Of a DNA stretch of 64,000 bases, positions 16,937 through 26,136 are shown piece by piece. The notes beneath the pieces were generated by a model, which worked only from the letters and a program-made list of their open reading frames with translations, did no database searches and was not told the DNA's origin. A program made the position numbers and the translations under genes. The first letter of the stretch is position 1. Every line of letters starts with the position of its first letter. Source of the stretch: Arthrobacter sp. 9AX (GTDB taxonomy: Bacteria > Actinomycetota > Actinomycetes > Actinomycetales > Micrococcaceae); NCBI RefSeq assembly GCF_902506095.1, contig NZ_LR733293.1:290415-354414 (forward strand), written 5' to 3'.

Positions 16937-18430
16937 ATGCCTGTCATCAACCACTTCATCCGCGGCGAAGAAGCCGCAGGAACCGGCACCGACACCAAGC
17001 CGATCTACAACCCCGCCACCGGCCAGATCACTGCCGAGCTGCGCCTGGCCACCCCGGAAGACCTGGGGCACACGGTCGCAATCGCCAAGGCAGCCGCCGA
17101 GAGCTGGGGCGACACCTCCCTGTCCAAGCGCACCAACGTGCTATTCAAGTTCCGCGAGCTCGTTGCCGCCCACGTGGACGAACTCGCAGCACTGATCACG
17201 GCCGAACACGGTAAGGTCCTCTCCGACGCCAAGGGCGAAATCGGTCGCGGCCTGGAGGTCATCGAGTACGCCTGCGGCATCCCCACGCTGCTCAAGGGTG
17301 ACTACTCCGATCAGGCCTCCACGGGCATCGACGTCTTCTCCTTCCGTGAGCCCATCGGAGTGGTCGCCGGCATTACGCCGTTCAACTTCCCCGTTATGGT
17401 GCCCCTGTGGATGGCGCCGATGGCCATCGCCACCGGCAACGCCTTCATCCTCAAGCCCTCCCACCGGGTACCCTCAGCCGCGATGCTGCTGGCCAGGCTC
17501 TTCCAGGAAGCCGGCCTGCCCGACGGCGTATTCCAGGTCCTGCACGGCGACCGCGAAGTCGTCTCCGGTCTGCTCAGCCACCCGGACGTGGACGGGATTT
17601 CCTTCGTCGGCTCCACACCCGTGGCAAAGCACGTGCTGGAAACCGCCACCAAGCACGGCAAACGCGTCCAGGCCCTGGGCGGGGCGAAGAACCACGCCAT
17701 CGTGCTGCCCGACGCCGACCTGGACAACGCCGCCGACCACCTCGCCGCCGCCGCGTTCGGATCAGCAGGCCAGCGTTGCATGGCCATCTCCGTCGCCGTC
17801 GCCGTCGGGGACGCCGCCGACCTGCTGGTCAAGAAGGTCGAAGAACGTGCCGTTGCCGTGAACGTCAACAACGGCACCGAGCCCGGCGCCGAAATGGGCC
17901 CGGTCATCAGCCCTGAATCCAAGGAATTCATCGTCAAGACCATCAGCGAGGCAGAGAAGGCCGGTGCAGCCATGGTGGTTGACGGCCGCGACCTCGTGGT
18001 CCCCGGCCACGAAGACGGCTTCTGGGTCGGTCCCACCGTGATTGACCACGTCAAGACGGAAATGAGCGCCTACACCGAGGAAATCTTCGGTCCAGTCCTT
18101 GTCGTGGTCCGCGTCGAGGACCTGGAAGAGGGCATCAGGCTCATCAACGCCAATCCCTACGGCAATGGCACTGCCATTTTCACCTCCTCCGGTGCTGCCG
18201 CCAGGAAGTTCCAGCGCTCAGTTGACGTGGGAATGATCGGCATCAACGTCCCGCTGCCCGTTCCGGTGGCTTACTACTCCTTTGGCGGCTGGAAGGCCTC
18301 ACTGTTTGGGGACAAGCACATCTACGGCCCCGAAGGCGTTTCCTTCTACACCCGCGGCAAGGTCATCACCTCCCGCTGGCCCGAAGCGGAACACGCCTCC
18401 GGCGCCTCCTATAACTTCCCCTCCAACTAA
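16937..18430 (+). CDS. mmsA: CoA-acylating (methyl)malonate-semialdehyde dehydrogenase
   Basis: This 497-aa aldehyde dehydrogenase is of the CoA-dependent type that turns malonic semialdehyde into acetyl-CoA and CO2, the last step of inositol catabolism (IolA), or methylmalonic semialdehyde into propionyl-CoA. Key motifs: TPFNFPVMVPLWMAPMA, FVGSTPVAKHV, ALGGAKNHAIVLPDAD (Asn in place of the usual general-base Glu, the hallmark of this subfamily), catalytic Cys in SAGQRCMAIS, and EEIFGPV. It has AGGAG before the ATG and is the last gene before a strong terminator. Confidence 0.92.
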   Translation: MPVINHFIRGEEAAGTGTDTKPIYNPATGQITAELRLATPEDLGHTVAIAKAAAESWGDTSLSKRTNVLFKFRELVAAHVDELAALITAEHGKVLSDAKGEIGRGLEVIEYACGIPTLLKGDYSDQASTGIDVFSFREPIGVVAGITPFNFPVMVPLWMAPMAIATGNAFILKPSHRVPSAAMLLARLFQEAGLPDGVFQVLHGDREVVSGLLSHPDVDGISFVGSTPVAKHVLETATKHGKRVQALGGAKNHAIVLPDADLDNAADHLAAAAFGSAGQRCMAISVAVAVGDAADLLVKKVEERAVAVNVNNGTEPGAEMGPVISPESKEFIVKTISEAEKAGAAMVVDGRDLVVPGHEDGFWVGPTVIDHVKTEMSAYTEEIFGPVLVVVRVEDLEEGIRLINANPYGNGTAIFTSSGAAARKFQRSVDVGMIGINVPLPVPVAYYSFGGWKASLFGDKHIYGPEGVSFYTRGKVITSRWPEAEHASGASYNFPSN

Positions 18431-18436
18431 GCACCA

Positions 18437-18480
18437 AGCCGGGGTGCTGCAGCAACTTGCTGCGGCATCCCGGCTTTGTC
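18437..18480 (+). terminator. Terminator of inositol operon 2
   Basis: Arms at 18437-18455 and 18457-18475 form a 19-bp stem interrupted only by two G-U wobble pairs, followed by TTTGTC. It begins 6 bp after the mmsA stop. Convergent transcription from xdhC ends at 18523, so it may also act on the other strand. Confidence 0.85.
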
Positions 18481-18522
18481 TGTTCGCTGCCCGGCACAAA
18501 CGATGCACTCGCAGTTCGACGG

Positions 18523-19605
18523 TTAGCACCGCGGTGCGGGAGCCTCCAGGGTGACAGCTACCGCAGCTGCGAATCGATGCATCGGCCCGGGGGCACTTTT
18601 CAGCGGCAGTCCCGTGCCGCCATGCCGTACAGCCGTGATCTCAGCGAGGATGGATAACGCCGTTTCCTCAGGTGAGGACCCTCCCAGATCCAGTCCGAGA
18701 GGAGAGTGGAGTCTGCCCAGATCAGCTTCGGAGACGCCTTCCGCGGTCAGCAGTCTTGCGCGCCGGGCGACTGTCGAGCGCGCTCCCATGGCACCAACGA
18801 ACCCGACGGGCATGCCCAGTGCAATGCGCAGCGCAGGGATATCCAGCCGCTCGTCGTGGGTCAGGACGCACACCGCGGTCCTGGCGTCAACGTCCGCGTC
18901 CCGCAGTGAGGACAGGTATTCGTCGGGGAAGGCGACGACGAGCCTGTCGGCGTCGGGAAATCTCGATGCGGTCACCAGCAGCGCCCAGGGGTCGCATATG
19001 GTGACGGCGTAGCCGGCAGCGGTCGCGAGCCGGCACAGCGCTGCACCATGTTCGCCCGCCCCAAGGATAATGAGTCGGGGTCGCGGAGACCGCGACAGCA
19101 CGAGCAGATCTCCTGGTTCAGCTGCGTCGGCAGCATATCCCGAGGGCAGGAGTATGTTTTTGCGGAGAGTGACGGCATTGGGCGCATAAAGCTCGGGATT
19201 GGGGAGGACTTTCCCTCGTTCAGGGCCTGACGTGACGATTCCAAGGGAGACTGGCTGTCCTTCGACGGCACGACCCAGCAGGGCTATATGGTCCTCGTTG
19301 ATCGCGTATGCGATGACGTCAACGGTTCCGCCGCAGGCGAGTCCGGCGGCGTGGCCGGCCGCATCATCGAAACCGAAACGGGCGCACCGTGCCACTCCGT
19401 CGTGGAGCACGGAGATGCCGAGCATCGACGCGTCGCTTTCGACGCATCCGCCGGAGATCGACCCGACGATTGCCCCGTTCTGCGTAACTGCCATTGTGGT
19501 CCCTACACCGTGCGGTGCGCTGCGGAGGACCCGGGTGACCGAAACGGCGGCGACGTTCTCTCCGGAGCGGAGGATGGGGAGGAGTCGTTCTGCCAGCTCT
19601 AACAT
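18523..19605 (-). CDS. xdhC: XdhC/CoxI-family molybdenum-hydroxylase maturation factor
   Basis: This 360-aa protein is of the type that binds molybdopterin cofactor and hands the sulfurated form to xanthine-dehydrogenase-family enzymes (PaoD in E. coli). The N-terminal XdhC domain shows the motif VGSISGGCVES and the C-terminal Rossmann-like domain shows LIILGAGEHGAAL, CVLTHDERLD and GFVGAMGARSTVARR. The start at 19605 follows AGAAGG; the longer open frame upstream lies antisense to nothing and inside the large-subunit gene. It is the last gene of the four-gene minus operon, 20 bp after the large subunit. Confidence 0.9.
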   Translation of the reverse strand: MLELAERLLPILRSGENVAAVSVTRVLRSAPHGVGTTMAVTQNGAIVGSISGGCVESDASMLGISVLHDGVARCARFGFDDAAGHAAGLACGGTVDVIAYAINEDHIALLGRAVEGQPVSLGIVTSGPERGKVLPNPELYAPNAVTLRKNILLPSGYAADAAEPGDLLVLSRSPRPRLIILGAGEHGAALCRLATAAGYAVTICDPWALLVTASRFPDADRLVVAFPDEYLSSLRDADVDARTAVCVLTHDERLDIPALRIALGMPVGFVGAMGARSTVARRARLLTAEGVSEADLGRLHSPLGLDLGGSSPEETALSILAEITAVRHGGTGLPLKSAPGPMHRFAAAVAVTLEAPAPRC

Positions 19606-19624
19606 GCGGACCTTCTGCTTGAAG

Positions 19625-21895
19625 TCATAGAACTTTGTCCAGGGTGATCGGCAGATCAACGACTCTCTTTCCTGTGGCGTGGCGAATCGCGTTGGCGATG
19701 GCAGCCGGGACGCCGGTGACGCCGATTTCTCCGAGTCCGAGTAGCCCCAGGGGAGAGTGTGGTTCCGGTTCGTTGAGGAAGTGGACGTCAATGTGCGGCA
19801 CGTCGGCGTGGACGGGGACGTGGTATTCGGACAAGTTGGGGTTGACGATCCTGCCGGTGCGGTGGTCGATAATGGTGTGCTCCGACAGGGCCATGCCGAT
19901 GCCCATGATGATGCCGCCGCGGAGTTGGCTCTCGGCGGTGCGCGCATTGAGGACGGTGCCGACGTCGAACACGCCCATCCACCTCGAGATCCGGACCTCG
20001 CCGGTGTCGGCGTCGACCCTGACTTCGCAGAACTGGGCGCCGGTGGCGGCCTTGGGACGCCATCCGACGTCGCGGACGGTGCGGGCGAGGAACGCCGGTA
20101 TGTTGGGCTTGTAGGCAACGTCGACATGCTCCCGGCCGGCGGCGGCGAGGATGTCGGTGTATTTGTGTCCCTTGGCGCCAGAGTACAGGCCGCCGTCGTG
20201 GGCCTTCAGCTCCGCGAGCTTGCGGCCTTTCAAGCGCGAATCGGCCTGCCTTTGGGCCAGAATGAGGACGGCTTGCTTGAGCTTGGTGCAGGCGGCCAGC
20301 ACTGCGGAGGTGACGCTGGCGGTCTGGACCGAACCAAACGCGGGAGAACCCCAAGGCAAGTCGGTATCCCCGTATTCAACCCGCACGGATTCCAGCGGTA
20401 CTCCGAGTTCGTCTGCTGTAACCTGGGTTTGGACAGTTGGTGCGCCCATGCCCATCTCCTGCATGGCGCAGCGAACAACTACGGTGCCGTCGGCGTTAAG
20501 TCTGATCGCGACGCTGGCGGTTAGTTGCATGGCCGTGTGGTGTGCGGTGGCGACCCCCATGCCGACCAGCCACCGGCCATCGCGCATCGCACCGGCGCGT
20601 GGTTCCCGCTCTTTCCAGCCGAACCGTTCGGCGCCCAGTGCGTAGGCGTCGCGAAGCTTGCGGTGGGTGAAGACTTTCCCGCTGACAGGGCCCCGGTCCG
20701 GCTCGTTGATCATCCGCAGCTCGATCGGGTCCATGCCTATTTCCCAGGCAAGTTCATCGATGGCCGACTCAAGCCCGAAGCTGCCGATTGCTTCCCCGGG
20801 TGCGCGCATGAACGTGTTGCTCACCAAATCGAGCTTCACGCTGCTCTGCTGCAGGTGGATGTTCGGGGCCGCATACATTTCGTGGGAGACTTCGGTGATC
20901 CGTTCGGGCATGCCGCCAACTCTGCCGGTCCTCGACACGCTCGTGTGCACAATAGACGCCAGACGGCCGTCGGTCCCGGCGCCCAGCGCGACCCGCTGGA
21001 TGCTGGCAGTTCGTCCGCCCACGGTGTGATAGACACCTTCCCGTGTCAGTGCAAGGCGGATGGGGCGTCCCGTGGCGCGGGCCGCCAACACTGCCAGCAG
21101 AGTGCCCGCCCACGGCCGCGCCTTGCCCCCAAAACCGCCGCCGACGAACGGGGACAGGACCCGTACGTTGTCCTTGGGGACTCCGAACCGTTTCGCTAAT
21201 TGTCCCTGCACTCCGGTCAGGCTCTGGGTGCCCTCATGAACGGTCAACTTGTCACCGTTCCATACTGCAGTTGTCGCGTGCGGTTCGAGTGCGTTGTGGT
21301 TGTACTGCGGTGTGCTGAACTCCAGATCCACCGTAAATGGGGCCGTGGCCAGTGCGCCCAGGGCGTTGCCCTTGTCGGCCTTGCCGGTCATGAACGGGAT
21401 TCCCTTGTCCGGGACCGCATTGGGCACCTCGGAGGCAAAGTCGACCTTCGCACCCCACTGCTCGTAGGACGTTGTGACCAGGGATGCCGCGTAGTTTGCC
21501 ACCTCGGGTGTCTCGGCGACGACGACGGCGATGGGCTGTCCGTTCCAGTGCACCTCGTCGGTGGCGAGGTAGTTTACGGACGTGCTGATGGCGATGGAGC
21601 TGATGTCGAAGGGGCTCAGATTGCCTGCGGGCTTCATGCGCGGTGCGTTCTTGTGCGTCAGAACAGCGACGACGCCGTCCACTGCCTGCGCTTCAGAGGT
21701 CTCGATGGCGAGGATCCGGCCGCGGGCGATGGTGGCGTAGACAAGAGCAGCGTAGGCCAGGTCCGGGTACGAGTGCTCGGCGGCGAACCGGGCCTGGCCG
21801 GTGGTCTTCCCCGGGCCATCAACGCGTGGGATCGAACGGCCAACGTACTTCCCGCCGGTGGCTTCCGCAGTGTGCACAGTGTCGTCGAGGGTCAT
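19625..21895 (-). CDS. paoC: Molybdopterin-binding large subunit, aldehyde/xanthine dehydrogenase family
   Basis: This 756-aa catalytic subunit belongs to the PaoABC class of aldehyde oxidoreductases. Landmarks: an N-terminal VGRSIPRVDGPGKTTGQARF domain, FGGGFGGKARPW, the region RAPGEAIGSFGLESAIDE, and the catalytic Glu in GLGEIGVTGVP near the C-terminus. Its ATG overlaps the stop of the FAD subunit. It probably oxidises aromatic or aliphatic aldehydes or a heterocycle. The [4Fe-4S]-type motif in its FAD subunit supports the periplasmic-aldehyde-oxidoreductase branch, but the small subunit here shows no Tat signal, so the enzyme is likely cytoplasmic. Confidence 0.88.
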   Translation of the reverse strand: MTLDDTVHTAEATGGKYVGRSIPRVDGPGKTTGQARFAAEHSYPDLAYAALVYATIARGRILAIETSEAQAVDGVVAVLTHKNAPRMKPAGNLSPFDISSIAISTSVNYLATDEVHWNGQPIAVVVAETPEVANYAASLVTTSYEQWGAKVDFASEVPNAVPDKGIPFMTGKADKGNALGALATAPFTVDLEFSTPQYNHNALEPHATTAVWNGDKLTVHEGTQSLTGVQGQLAKRFGVPKDNVRVLSPFVGGGFGGKARPWAGTLLAVLAARATGRPIRLALTREGVYHTVGGRTASIQRVALGAGTDGRLASIVHTSVSRTGRVGGMPERITEVSHEMYAAPNIHLQQSSVKLDLVSNTFMRAPGEAIGSFGLESAIDELAWEIGMDPIELRMINEPDRGPVSGKVFTHRKLRDAYALGAERFGWKEREPRAGAMRDGRWLVGMGVATAHHTAMQLTASVAIRLNADGTVVVRCAMQEMGMGAPTVQTQVTADELGVPLESVRVEYGDTDLPWGSPAFGSVQTASVTSAVLAACTKLKQAVLILAQRQADSRLKGRKLAELKAHDGGLYSGAKGHKYTDILAAAGREHVDVAYKPNIPAFLARTVRDVGWRPKAATGAQFCEVRVDADTGEVRISRWMGVFDVGTVLNARTAESQLRGGIIMGIGMALSEHTIIDHRTGRIVNPNLSEYHVPVHADVPHIDVHFLNEPEPHSPLGLLGLGEIGVTGVPAAIANAIRHATGKRVVDLPITLDKVL

Positions 21896-22881
21896 CGGTT
21901 GACTCCAGCAAGACTCAGTTCGCGCAGCACGGCCACGATCGTAGCCTCGGCGAGCCTGACCTTGAACGCATTATCGGCGTGCACCCTTGCGGGCGCGAGC
22001 TCAGCTTCCGCTGCGCGTCGATACGCCGATTCATCGGCCGGGCCGCCGAGCAGAAGACGTTCAGCCTCCCTGGCCCGCCATGGCTTGGCGCCCACGCCGC
22101 CCAATCCGAGCCGGACCTCGGTTACCTTGTGGTCCTCCACCTGCAAGGCGGCAGCAACCGAGACCAGAGCGAACGCATAGGACGACCGGTCCCGGACTTT
22201 ACGGTAGGTCGAGCGGGCGCCGAGCGGCGGTGGGAGCTCGACGGCGGTGATAAGGTCTCCCGGCACGAGGCTGTTTTCGAGATCAGGGGTGTCTCCGGGC
22301 AACAGATGCAGGTCGGCAATCTCGATGCGTCGTACCCCTGCTGGCCCGTTGACGTGGATCACGGCCTCGAGGGCCGCCAAGGCGACGCACATATCGGAAG
22401 GGTGCGCGGCGATGCAGCTGTCGCTGACGCCGAGGACAGCACAATTGCGGTTGTACCCTTCGAGTGCATCGCAACCGCTTCCCGGTCGCCGTTTGTTGCA
22501 TGCGGCTGTGGTGTCGTAGAAGTAGGGGCAGCGGGTCCGCTGGAGCAGGTTGCCGCCCACTGTTGCCATGTTGCGCAACTGGCCCGAAGCGCCGGACAAC
22601 ATCGCCTCGGACAACACCCGGTAGCGTGACCGGATCCTCGGGTCGGCGGCGAGTGTACTGTTCCGCACGAGAGCCCCGATGCGGAGTCCACCGTTGGGCA
22701 GCTCCTCGATGGCGTCCAGGGGCAGGCCCGTGATGTCTACGACATGGTCGGGTAGTTCAATGCCCTCACGCATCAGGTCGACCAGGTTGGTTCCCCCTCC
22801 GAGGTACTTTGTCCGAGGAGCGGCACCGGCCGGGATCGCAGATTCGAAGTCAGGTGGTTTGACGTACGTGAAGGGCTTCAT
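21892..22881 (-). CDS. paoB: FAD-binding subunit of molybdenum hydroxylase
   Basis: This 329-aa medium subunit carries FAD between the iron-sulfur and molybdenum subunits. It has KYLGGGTNLVDLM (FAD pyrophosphate binding), MATVGGNLLQRTRCPYFY, and a Cys-rich insert CNKRRPGSGCD followed by NRNC, the layout that binds an extra [4Fe-4S] cluster in PaoB and 4-hydroxybenzoyl-CoA reductase relatives. Start ATG 22881 overlaps the stop of the small subunit. An upstream in-frame extension to 22941 lacks a ribosome site and overlaps the neighbour. Confidence 0.9.
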   Translation of the reverse strand: MKPFTYVKPPDFESAIPAGAAPRTKYLGGGTNLVDLMREGIELPDHVVDITGLPLDAIEELPNGGLRIGALVRNSTLAADPRIRSRYRVLSEAMLSGASGQLRNMATVGGNLLQRTRCPYFYDTTAACNKRRPGSGCDALEGYNRNCAVLGVSDSCIAAHPSDMCVALAALEAVIHVNGPAGVRRIEIADLHLLPGDTPDLENSLVPGDLITAVELPPPLGARSTYRKVRDRSSYAFALVSVAAALQVEDHKVTEVRLGLGGVGAKPWRAREAERLLLGGPADESAYRRAAEAELAPARVHADNAFKVRLAEATIVAVLRELSLAGVNR

Positions 22882-23378
22882 CAGCTCTCCGTCCCTGCGA
22901 CATCCTGGATCGCCTGAACAATTCCGTTGTATGCACCGCAACGGCAGACGTTCCCGCTCATCCGTTCCCTGATCTCATCCGCGGTCGGCGTGCCTGGAGG
23001 GACCTGCTCCGTTTCGGTCAGCACGCTGGGCATCCCTGACCGGTACTCGTCCAGCATTCCCAGAGCCGAGCAGATCTGGCCCGGCGTGCAGTAGCCACAC
23101 TGAAATCCGTCGTGCCGGATGAAGGCCTCCTGGATCGGATGGGCGACTCCTTCGATCGTGGTGATCTCGCTGCCGTCGTAGGAGATGGCCAAGGCCAGAC
23201 AGGCATTGATCCGGCGACCATCGGCAAGCACCGTGCACGCACCGCACGCACCTTGGTCGCAGCCCTTCTTCGGGCCAGTCACCTTCAACCTGTCCCGCAG
23301 CAGGTCCAGCAGGCTCACCCAGGGCTCGACGTCCACGTACTCGACCGAGCCGTTGAGTTTGATCTGGATCTCCGTCAT
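22881..23378 (-). CDS. paoA: [2Fe-2S] subunit of molybdenum hydroxylase
   Basis: This 165-aa electron-transfer subunit has two [2Fe-2S] domains: plant-ferredoxin-type ligands Cys40, Cys45, Cys48 and Cys60 (CDQGACGAC then INAC), and the C-terminal set Cys94, Cys97, Cys145 and Cys147 (CGYC and CRC). No Tat signal precedes it, unlike E. coli PaoA. It is the first gene of the operon, with GGAGA before the ATG. The 94-bp gap to the divergent TetR gene holds the promoter. Confidence 0.93.
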   Translation of the reverse strand: MTEIQIKLNGSVEYVDVEPWVSLLDLLRDRLKVTGPKKGCDQGACGACTVLADGRRINACLALAISYDGSEITTIEGVAHPIQEAFIRHDGFQCGYCTPGQICSALGMLDEYRSGMPSVLTETEQVPPGTPTADEIRERMSGNVCRCGAYNGIVQAIQDVAGTES

Positions 23379-23472
23379 GTGATCTCTCCCACATCAACAA
23401 GCTAACAGGACGCAGTTCTTCTAACAAGAGAATGGTGTTCTTTTATCGGGTTTGTCGTAGGCTGATGCCGAC

Positions 23473-24147
23473 ATGACACGGTCGGCATTCCTCCGCGCCC
23501 GGCGGCCGGAGCAAAAACAGCAGCGACGCGAGGCGATCCTTCACGCCGCCAGGAACCTTGCCACCGGGTCCGGTGTGCGAAACGTCAGCCTCGGCGCGGT
23601 TGCTGACGCCGTCGGCCTGGCGAAGTCAAACATCTCGCGCTACTACGGCACGCGGGAGGAGATCTATCTTGAGCTCCTCACCGAAGAATGGCAACGGTGC
23701 GCCCAGACCCTCACCGCTCGGCTCGAACACGCCCACGGCACGGAAGCTGCCGTCACCGCCCTTGCCGCAACCATGACGGAGCGCCCGTTGTTCTGCGACC
23801 TGCTCAGCCACCTGCCCACCAGCCTCGAGCTCAACATCTCCGTTGCAGCCGCACGTACGTTCAAGCACGTGATGCACGATCATTTCGCGGCGATAGGGGC
23901 CGCGTTAGCGGGTGCCACAGGGCTAACCGAGAGCGAAGGCAGTGAGCTCGTCGCCGCCGGCGCAGGGATGGCCGGCCTGCTCTACCGGGCAGCCAACCCA
24001 CCCTCCGTTCTCGCCCAGGTCTACGCCCAGGACCCCGAACTCGCCGCCACCCGTCCGGCATTGCAGCCGGCCCTGGTCCGGATGCTGATGGCCCTCGCCG
24101 CAGGGCTGCCCACACTCCGGCACGCTCATGAGGGCCGTGGCGGTTAA
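23473..24147 (+). CDS. TetR-family regulator divergent to the molybdenum-hydroxylase operon
   Basis: This 224-aa repressor has an N-terminal HTH (ILHAARNLATGSGVRNVSLG, VADAVGLAKSNISRYYGTRE, about residues 22-62) and a helical ligand domain with no clear family match. It is transcribed away from paoA across a 94-bp region, the usual arrangement for a local regulator. A substrate or aldehyde-like effector is inferred from the neighbour only. Confidence 0.88.
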   Translation: MTRSAFLRARRPEQKQQRREAILHAARNLATGSGVRNVSLGAVADAVGLAKSNISRYYGTREEIYLELLTEEWQRCAQTLTARLEHAHGTEAAVTALAATMTERPLFCDLLSHLPTSLELNISVAAARTFKHVMHDHFAAIGAALAGATGLTESEGSELVAAGAGMAGLLYRAANPPSVLAQVYAQDPELAATRPALQPALVRMLMALAAGLPTLRHAHEGRGG

Positions 24148-24220
24148 CGTTCGGGCGTCTTGAGCGCCCACACTTCGCAGAGTCCCTCCTCGCGGGAAAG
24201 TGAAAGGCAAGGGTGCTGGT

Positions 24221-24835
24221 CTATTGGTGTTGTCCCGTGAGGTAACGCTGGATGGTCGGGGCCACCTCGTCCATCAGGGCGTCCCGGGGGAGTGCGCTGA
24301 TGGCGGGCAGTTTGATGATGTAACGGGCGACGGCGATTCCCAGCAGGTGTGAGGCGCAGATGGCCAGCCGCCGGATCCTGTCCTCGTCGAACCCGGGGAG
24401 GATCTCCTGGCTGAGCAGGCGCGCGCCGAGCACTTCGCGAAGCATGGCGGCAGCCCGGTCCGAGGTGGTGGCGGAGCGCACCAGAGCCTGGAGGACGGGC
24501 TGGGTTTCGGGATCCTCCCACAGCTTCAGGTACGTGTCCGTGACGCGCCGGCCCAACTGGGCGGGGTCACCGGTCAGGGCGTCCACGAGCCGCTGGGGAA
24601 TGGCAGTCCGGTCGGCCACGGTAGAAGCAAAGAGAGTCTCCTTGTCCCCGAAAAAGTGACGAATGAGCGCCGGATCCACCCCAGCGGCAGCGGCGATGGC
24701 TCGGATGGAGGCACCGTCAAAACCGAGGTCCGCGAAGAGATCCCGGGCAGCGTCCAGGATCGCATCCCGGGTGCCACTGTCCCCGGTCCGCCGGCCGGTG
24801 GGCCGCTTACGTGTGTTCTGTCCAGATTCGGTCAC
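24221..24835 (-). CDS. TetR-family regulator divergent to membrane protein
   Basis: This 204-aa TetR protein has an HTH at about residues 22-66 (AILDAARDLFADLGFDGASI, IAAAAGVDPALIRHFFGDKE) and a C-terminal helical domain. GTG start at 24835. It is convergent with the TetR gene at 23473 and divergent from the membrane protein gene at 24921, which it probably represses. Confidence 0.88.
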   Translation of the reverse strand: MTESGQNTRKRPTGRRTGDSGTRDAILDAARDLFADLGFDGASIRAIAAAAGVDPALIRHFFGDKETLFASTVADRTAIPQRLVDALTGDPAQLGRRVTDTYLKLWEDPETQPVLQALVRSATTSDRAAAMLREVLGARLLSQEILPGFDEDRIRRLAICASHLLGIAVARYIIKLPAISALPRDALMDEVAPTIQRYLTGQHQ

Positions 24836-24857
24836 CCATCCACGCTACTCTACATCC

Positions 24858-24880
24858 GAGGATTTCCTCATTCGTGGAAT
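24858..24880. promoter_or_regulatory. Candidate TetR operator between the TetR and membrane-protein genes
   Basis: In the 85-bp divergent spacer, GAGGA-TT-TCCTC (24858-24869) is directly followed by ATTC-GTG-GAAT (24870-24880). The two short inverted repeats make a plausible regulator site, but no second copy exists in the window to support it. Confidence 0.35.
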
Positions 24881-24920
24881 TAAAGTACACTCGCAGTATT
24901 CACCTTCGGAAGGACGCCGT

Positions 24921-26003
24921 ATGGCCGCTATAACCACCCCACCGCCGCACACCAAGTGGCCTGTTGCCGCCCTGACCGGCGTCCTTGCGTCGGTGCTGCT
25001 CGCCGTCGTCGTCCTGGCCTTCCTCTGGCCCAGCAAGACCGCTGAAACCCGCAACCTTCCGGTCGGCATCACGGGGCCGGCGGCGTCGGTGGCCGCTGTC
25101 GAGAATGCGGCGAATGCGAGCGGAACGTTCGACTTCGTTGCCGCCGACGACCGCGCCGACGCCGTGGACCAGATCAAGAAGCGCGAGACGTACGGTGCGA
25201 TCGTCCTGGGTGCATCGCCCACGGACGCACCTGAGGTCCTCACCGCTCCTGCCGGAAGTGCCGTGGCGGCCCAGATCCTCAACGGGGTGGCCACCCAGCT
25301 GCAGGCCCAGCGGGCACAGCTGATCACGGCCGCGGGCGGCAACCCGGCCACAGCCAAGGTGACTGTGACCGCCGTCGCACCTTTGTCTGCAAGCGATCCC
25401 GCCGGTACCGGGCTGGCCGCGGCATCCTTCCCGCTGGCCATCGGCGGCATGATGGGCGGCATCATCATTTCTCTGCTGGTGGTGGGGGTGATCCGGCGGT
25501 TGGTGGCAGCCGCCGGGTTCGCCGTGGCTGCCGGACTGGTGCTGGCATTCATCATGCAGACCTGGTTCCAGTACCTGCTGGGCGATTTCTGGGTCACGGC
25601 CCTGGCCATGGGCCTCACCATGCTGGCAACATCCGCGTTCATCATCGGCTGCACCTCCCTCCTGGGCCGGGCCGGCATCGGGGTGGGCGCGGTAGTGACC
25701 ATGTTCATCGGCAACCCGCTCGCCGCCGCAGCAACGCCGTGGCAGTTCCTGGCGGAACCGTGGGGTGCCATTGGCCAGTACCTGGTTCCCGGTGCGTCCG
25801 GCGCGCTCATCCGGACGCTGAGCTATTTCCCCGACGCCAACACCGCGCAGCAATGGTGGACCTTGGTCGCCTGGGTAGTGGGGGGTGTGGTTCTCGCGCT
25901 CGTGGGGCATTTCCGTGCCCAGCCCAGCATGCACGTCCCGGAATCCACCATCGAGCACGAATCGGCCGCACCCAGTGCAGCCGAACGCGGTGCTGTGGCC
26001 TAG
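24921..26003 (+). CDS. Predicted ABC-2/YhgE-like integral membrane protein
   Basis: This 360-aa protein has one N-terminal membrane segment (about residues 17-38), an extracytoplasmic domain of about 150 residues, and five or so closely spaced membrane segments in the C-terminal half with Gly-rich stretches (AIGGMMGGIIISLLVVG). This matches the topology of ABC-2/Pip/YhgE-type membrane proteins, often controlled by a TetR and linked to export or envelope stress. ATG at 24921 with GGAAGGACG upstream; the open frame extends back across the promoter. Substrate unknown. Confidence 0.75.
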   Translation: MAAITTPPPHTKWPVAALTGVLASVLLAVVVLAFLWPSKTAETRNLPVGITGPAASVAAVENAANASGTFDFVAADDRADAVDQIKKRETYGAIVLGASPTDAPEVLTAPAGSAVAAQILNGVATQLQAQRAQLITAAGGNPATAKVTVTAVAPLSASDPAGTGLAAASFPLAIGGMMGGIIISLLVVGVIRRLVAAAGFAVAAGLVLAFIMQTWFQYLLGDFWVTALAMGLTMLATSAFIIGCTSLLGRAGIGVGAVVTMFIGNPLAAAATPWQFLAEPWGAIGQYLVPGASGALIRTLSYFPDANTAQQWWTLVAWVVGGVVLALVGHFRAQPSMHVPESTIEHESAAPSAAERGAVA

Positions 26004-26063
26004 CAGAGCTGCCGCTCGCCCCTCCACCGCGACGCGGGACCGCCTCATCAACGGTCATCCCTG

Positions 26064-26101
26064 CTAATGAAGCATGCCCAACCTAATGAAGCATGCCCAA
26101 C
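26064..26101. repeat. Perfect tandem repeat, 2 x 19 bp
   Basis: CTAATGAAGCATGCCCAAC occurs at 26064-26082 and immediately again at 26083-26101. Two units only, and no further copies in the window. Confidence 0.9.
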
Positions 26102-26136
26102 GAACCCAGGAATGAGAACGGACAAGGGAGTTCTCG

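Noticed and set aside
23379..23472. TetR operator in the paoA/tetR spacer
   Set aside because: Only weak AACA...TGTT symmetry was seen and no repeated site supports it.
26064..26101. Start of a CRISPR array
   Set aside because: Two units directly adjacent without spacers, and no cas genes in the window.
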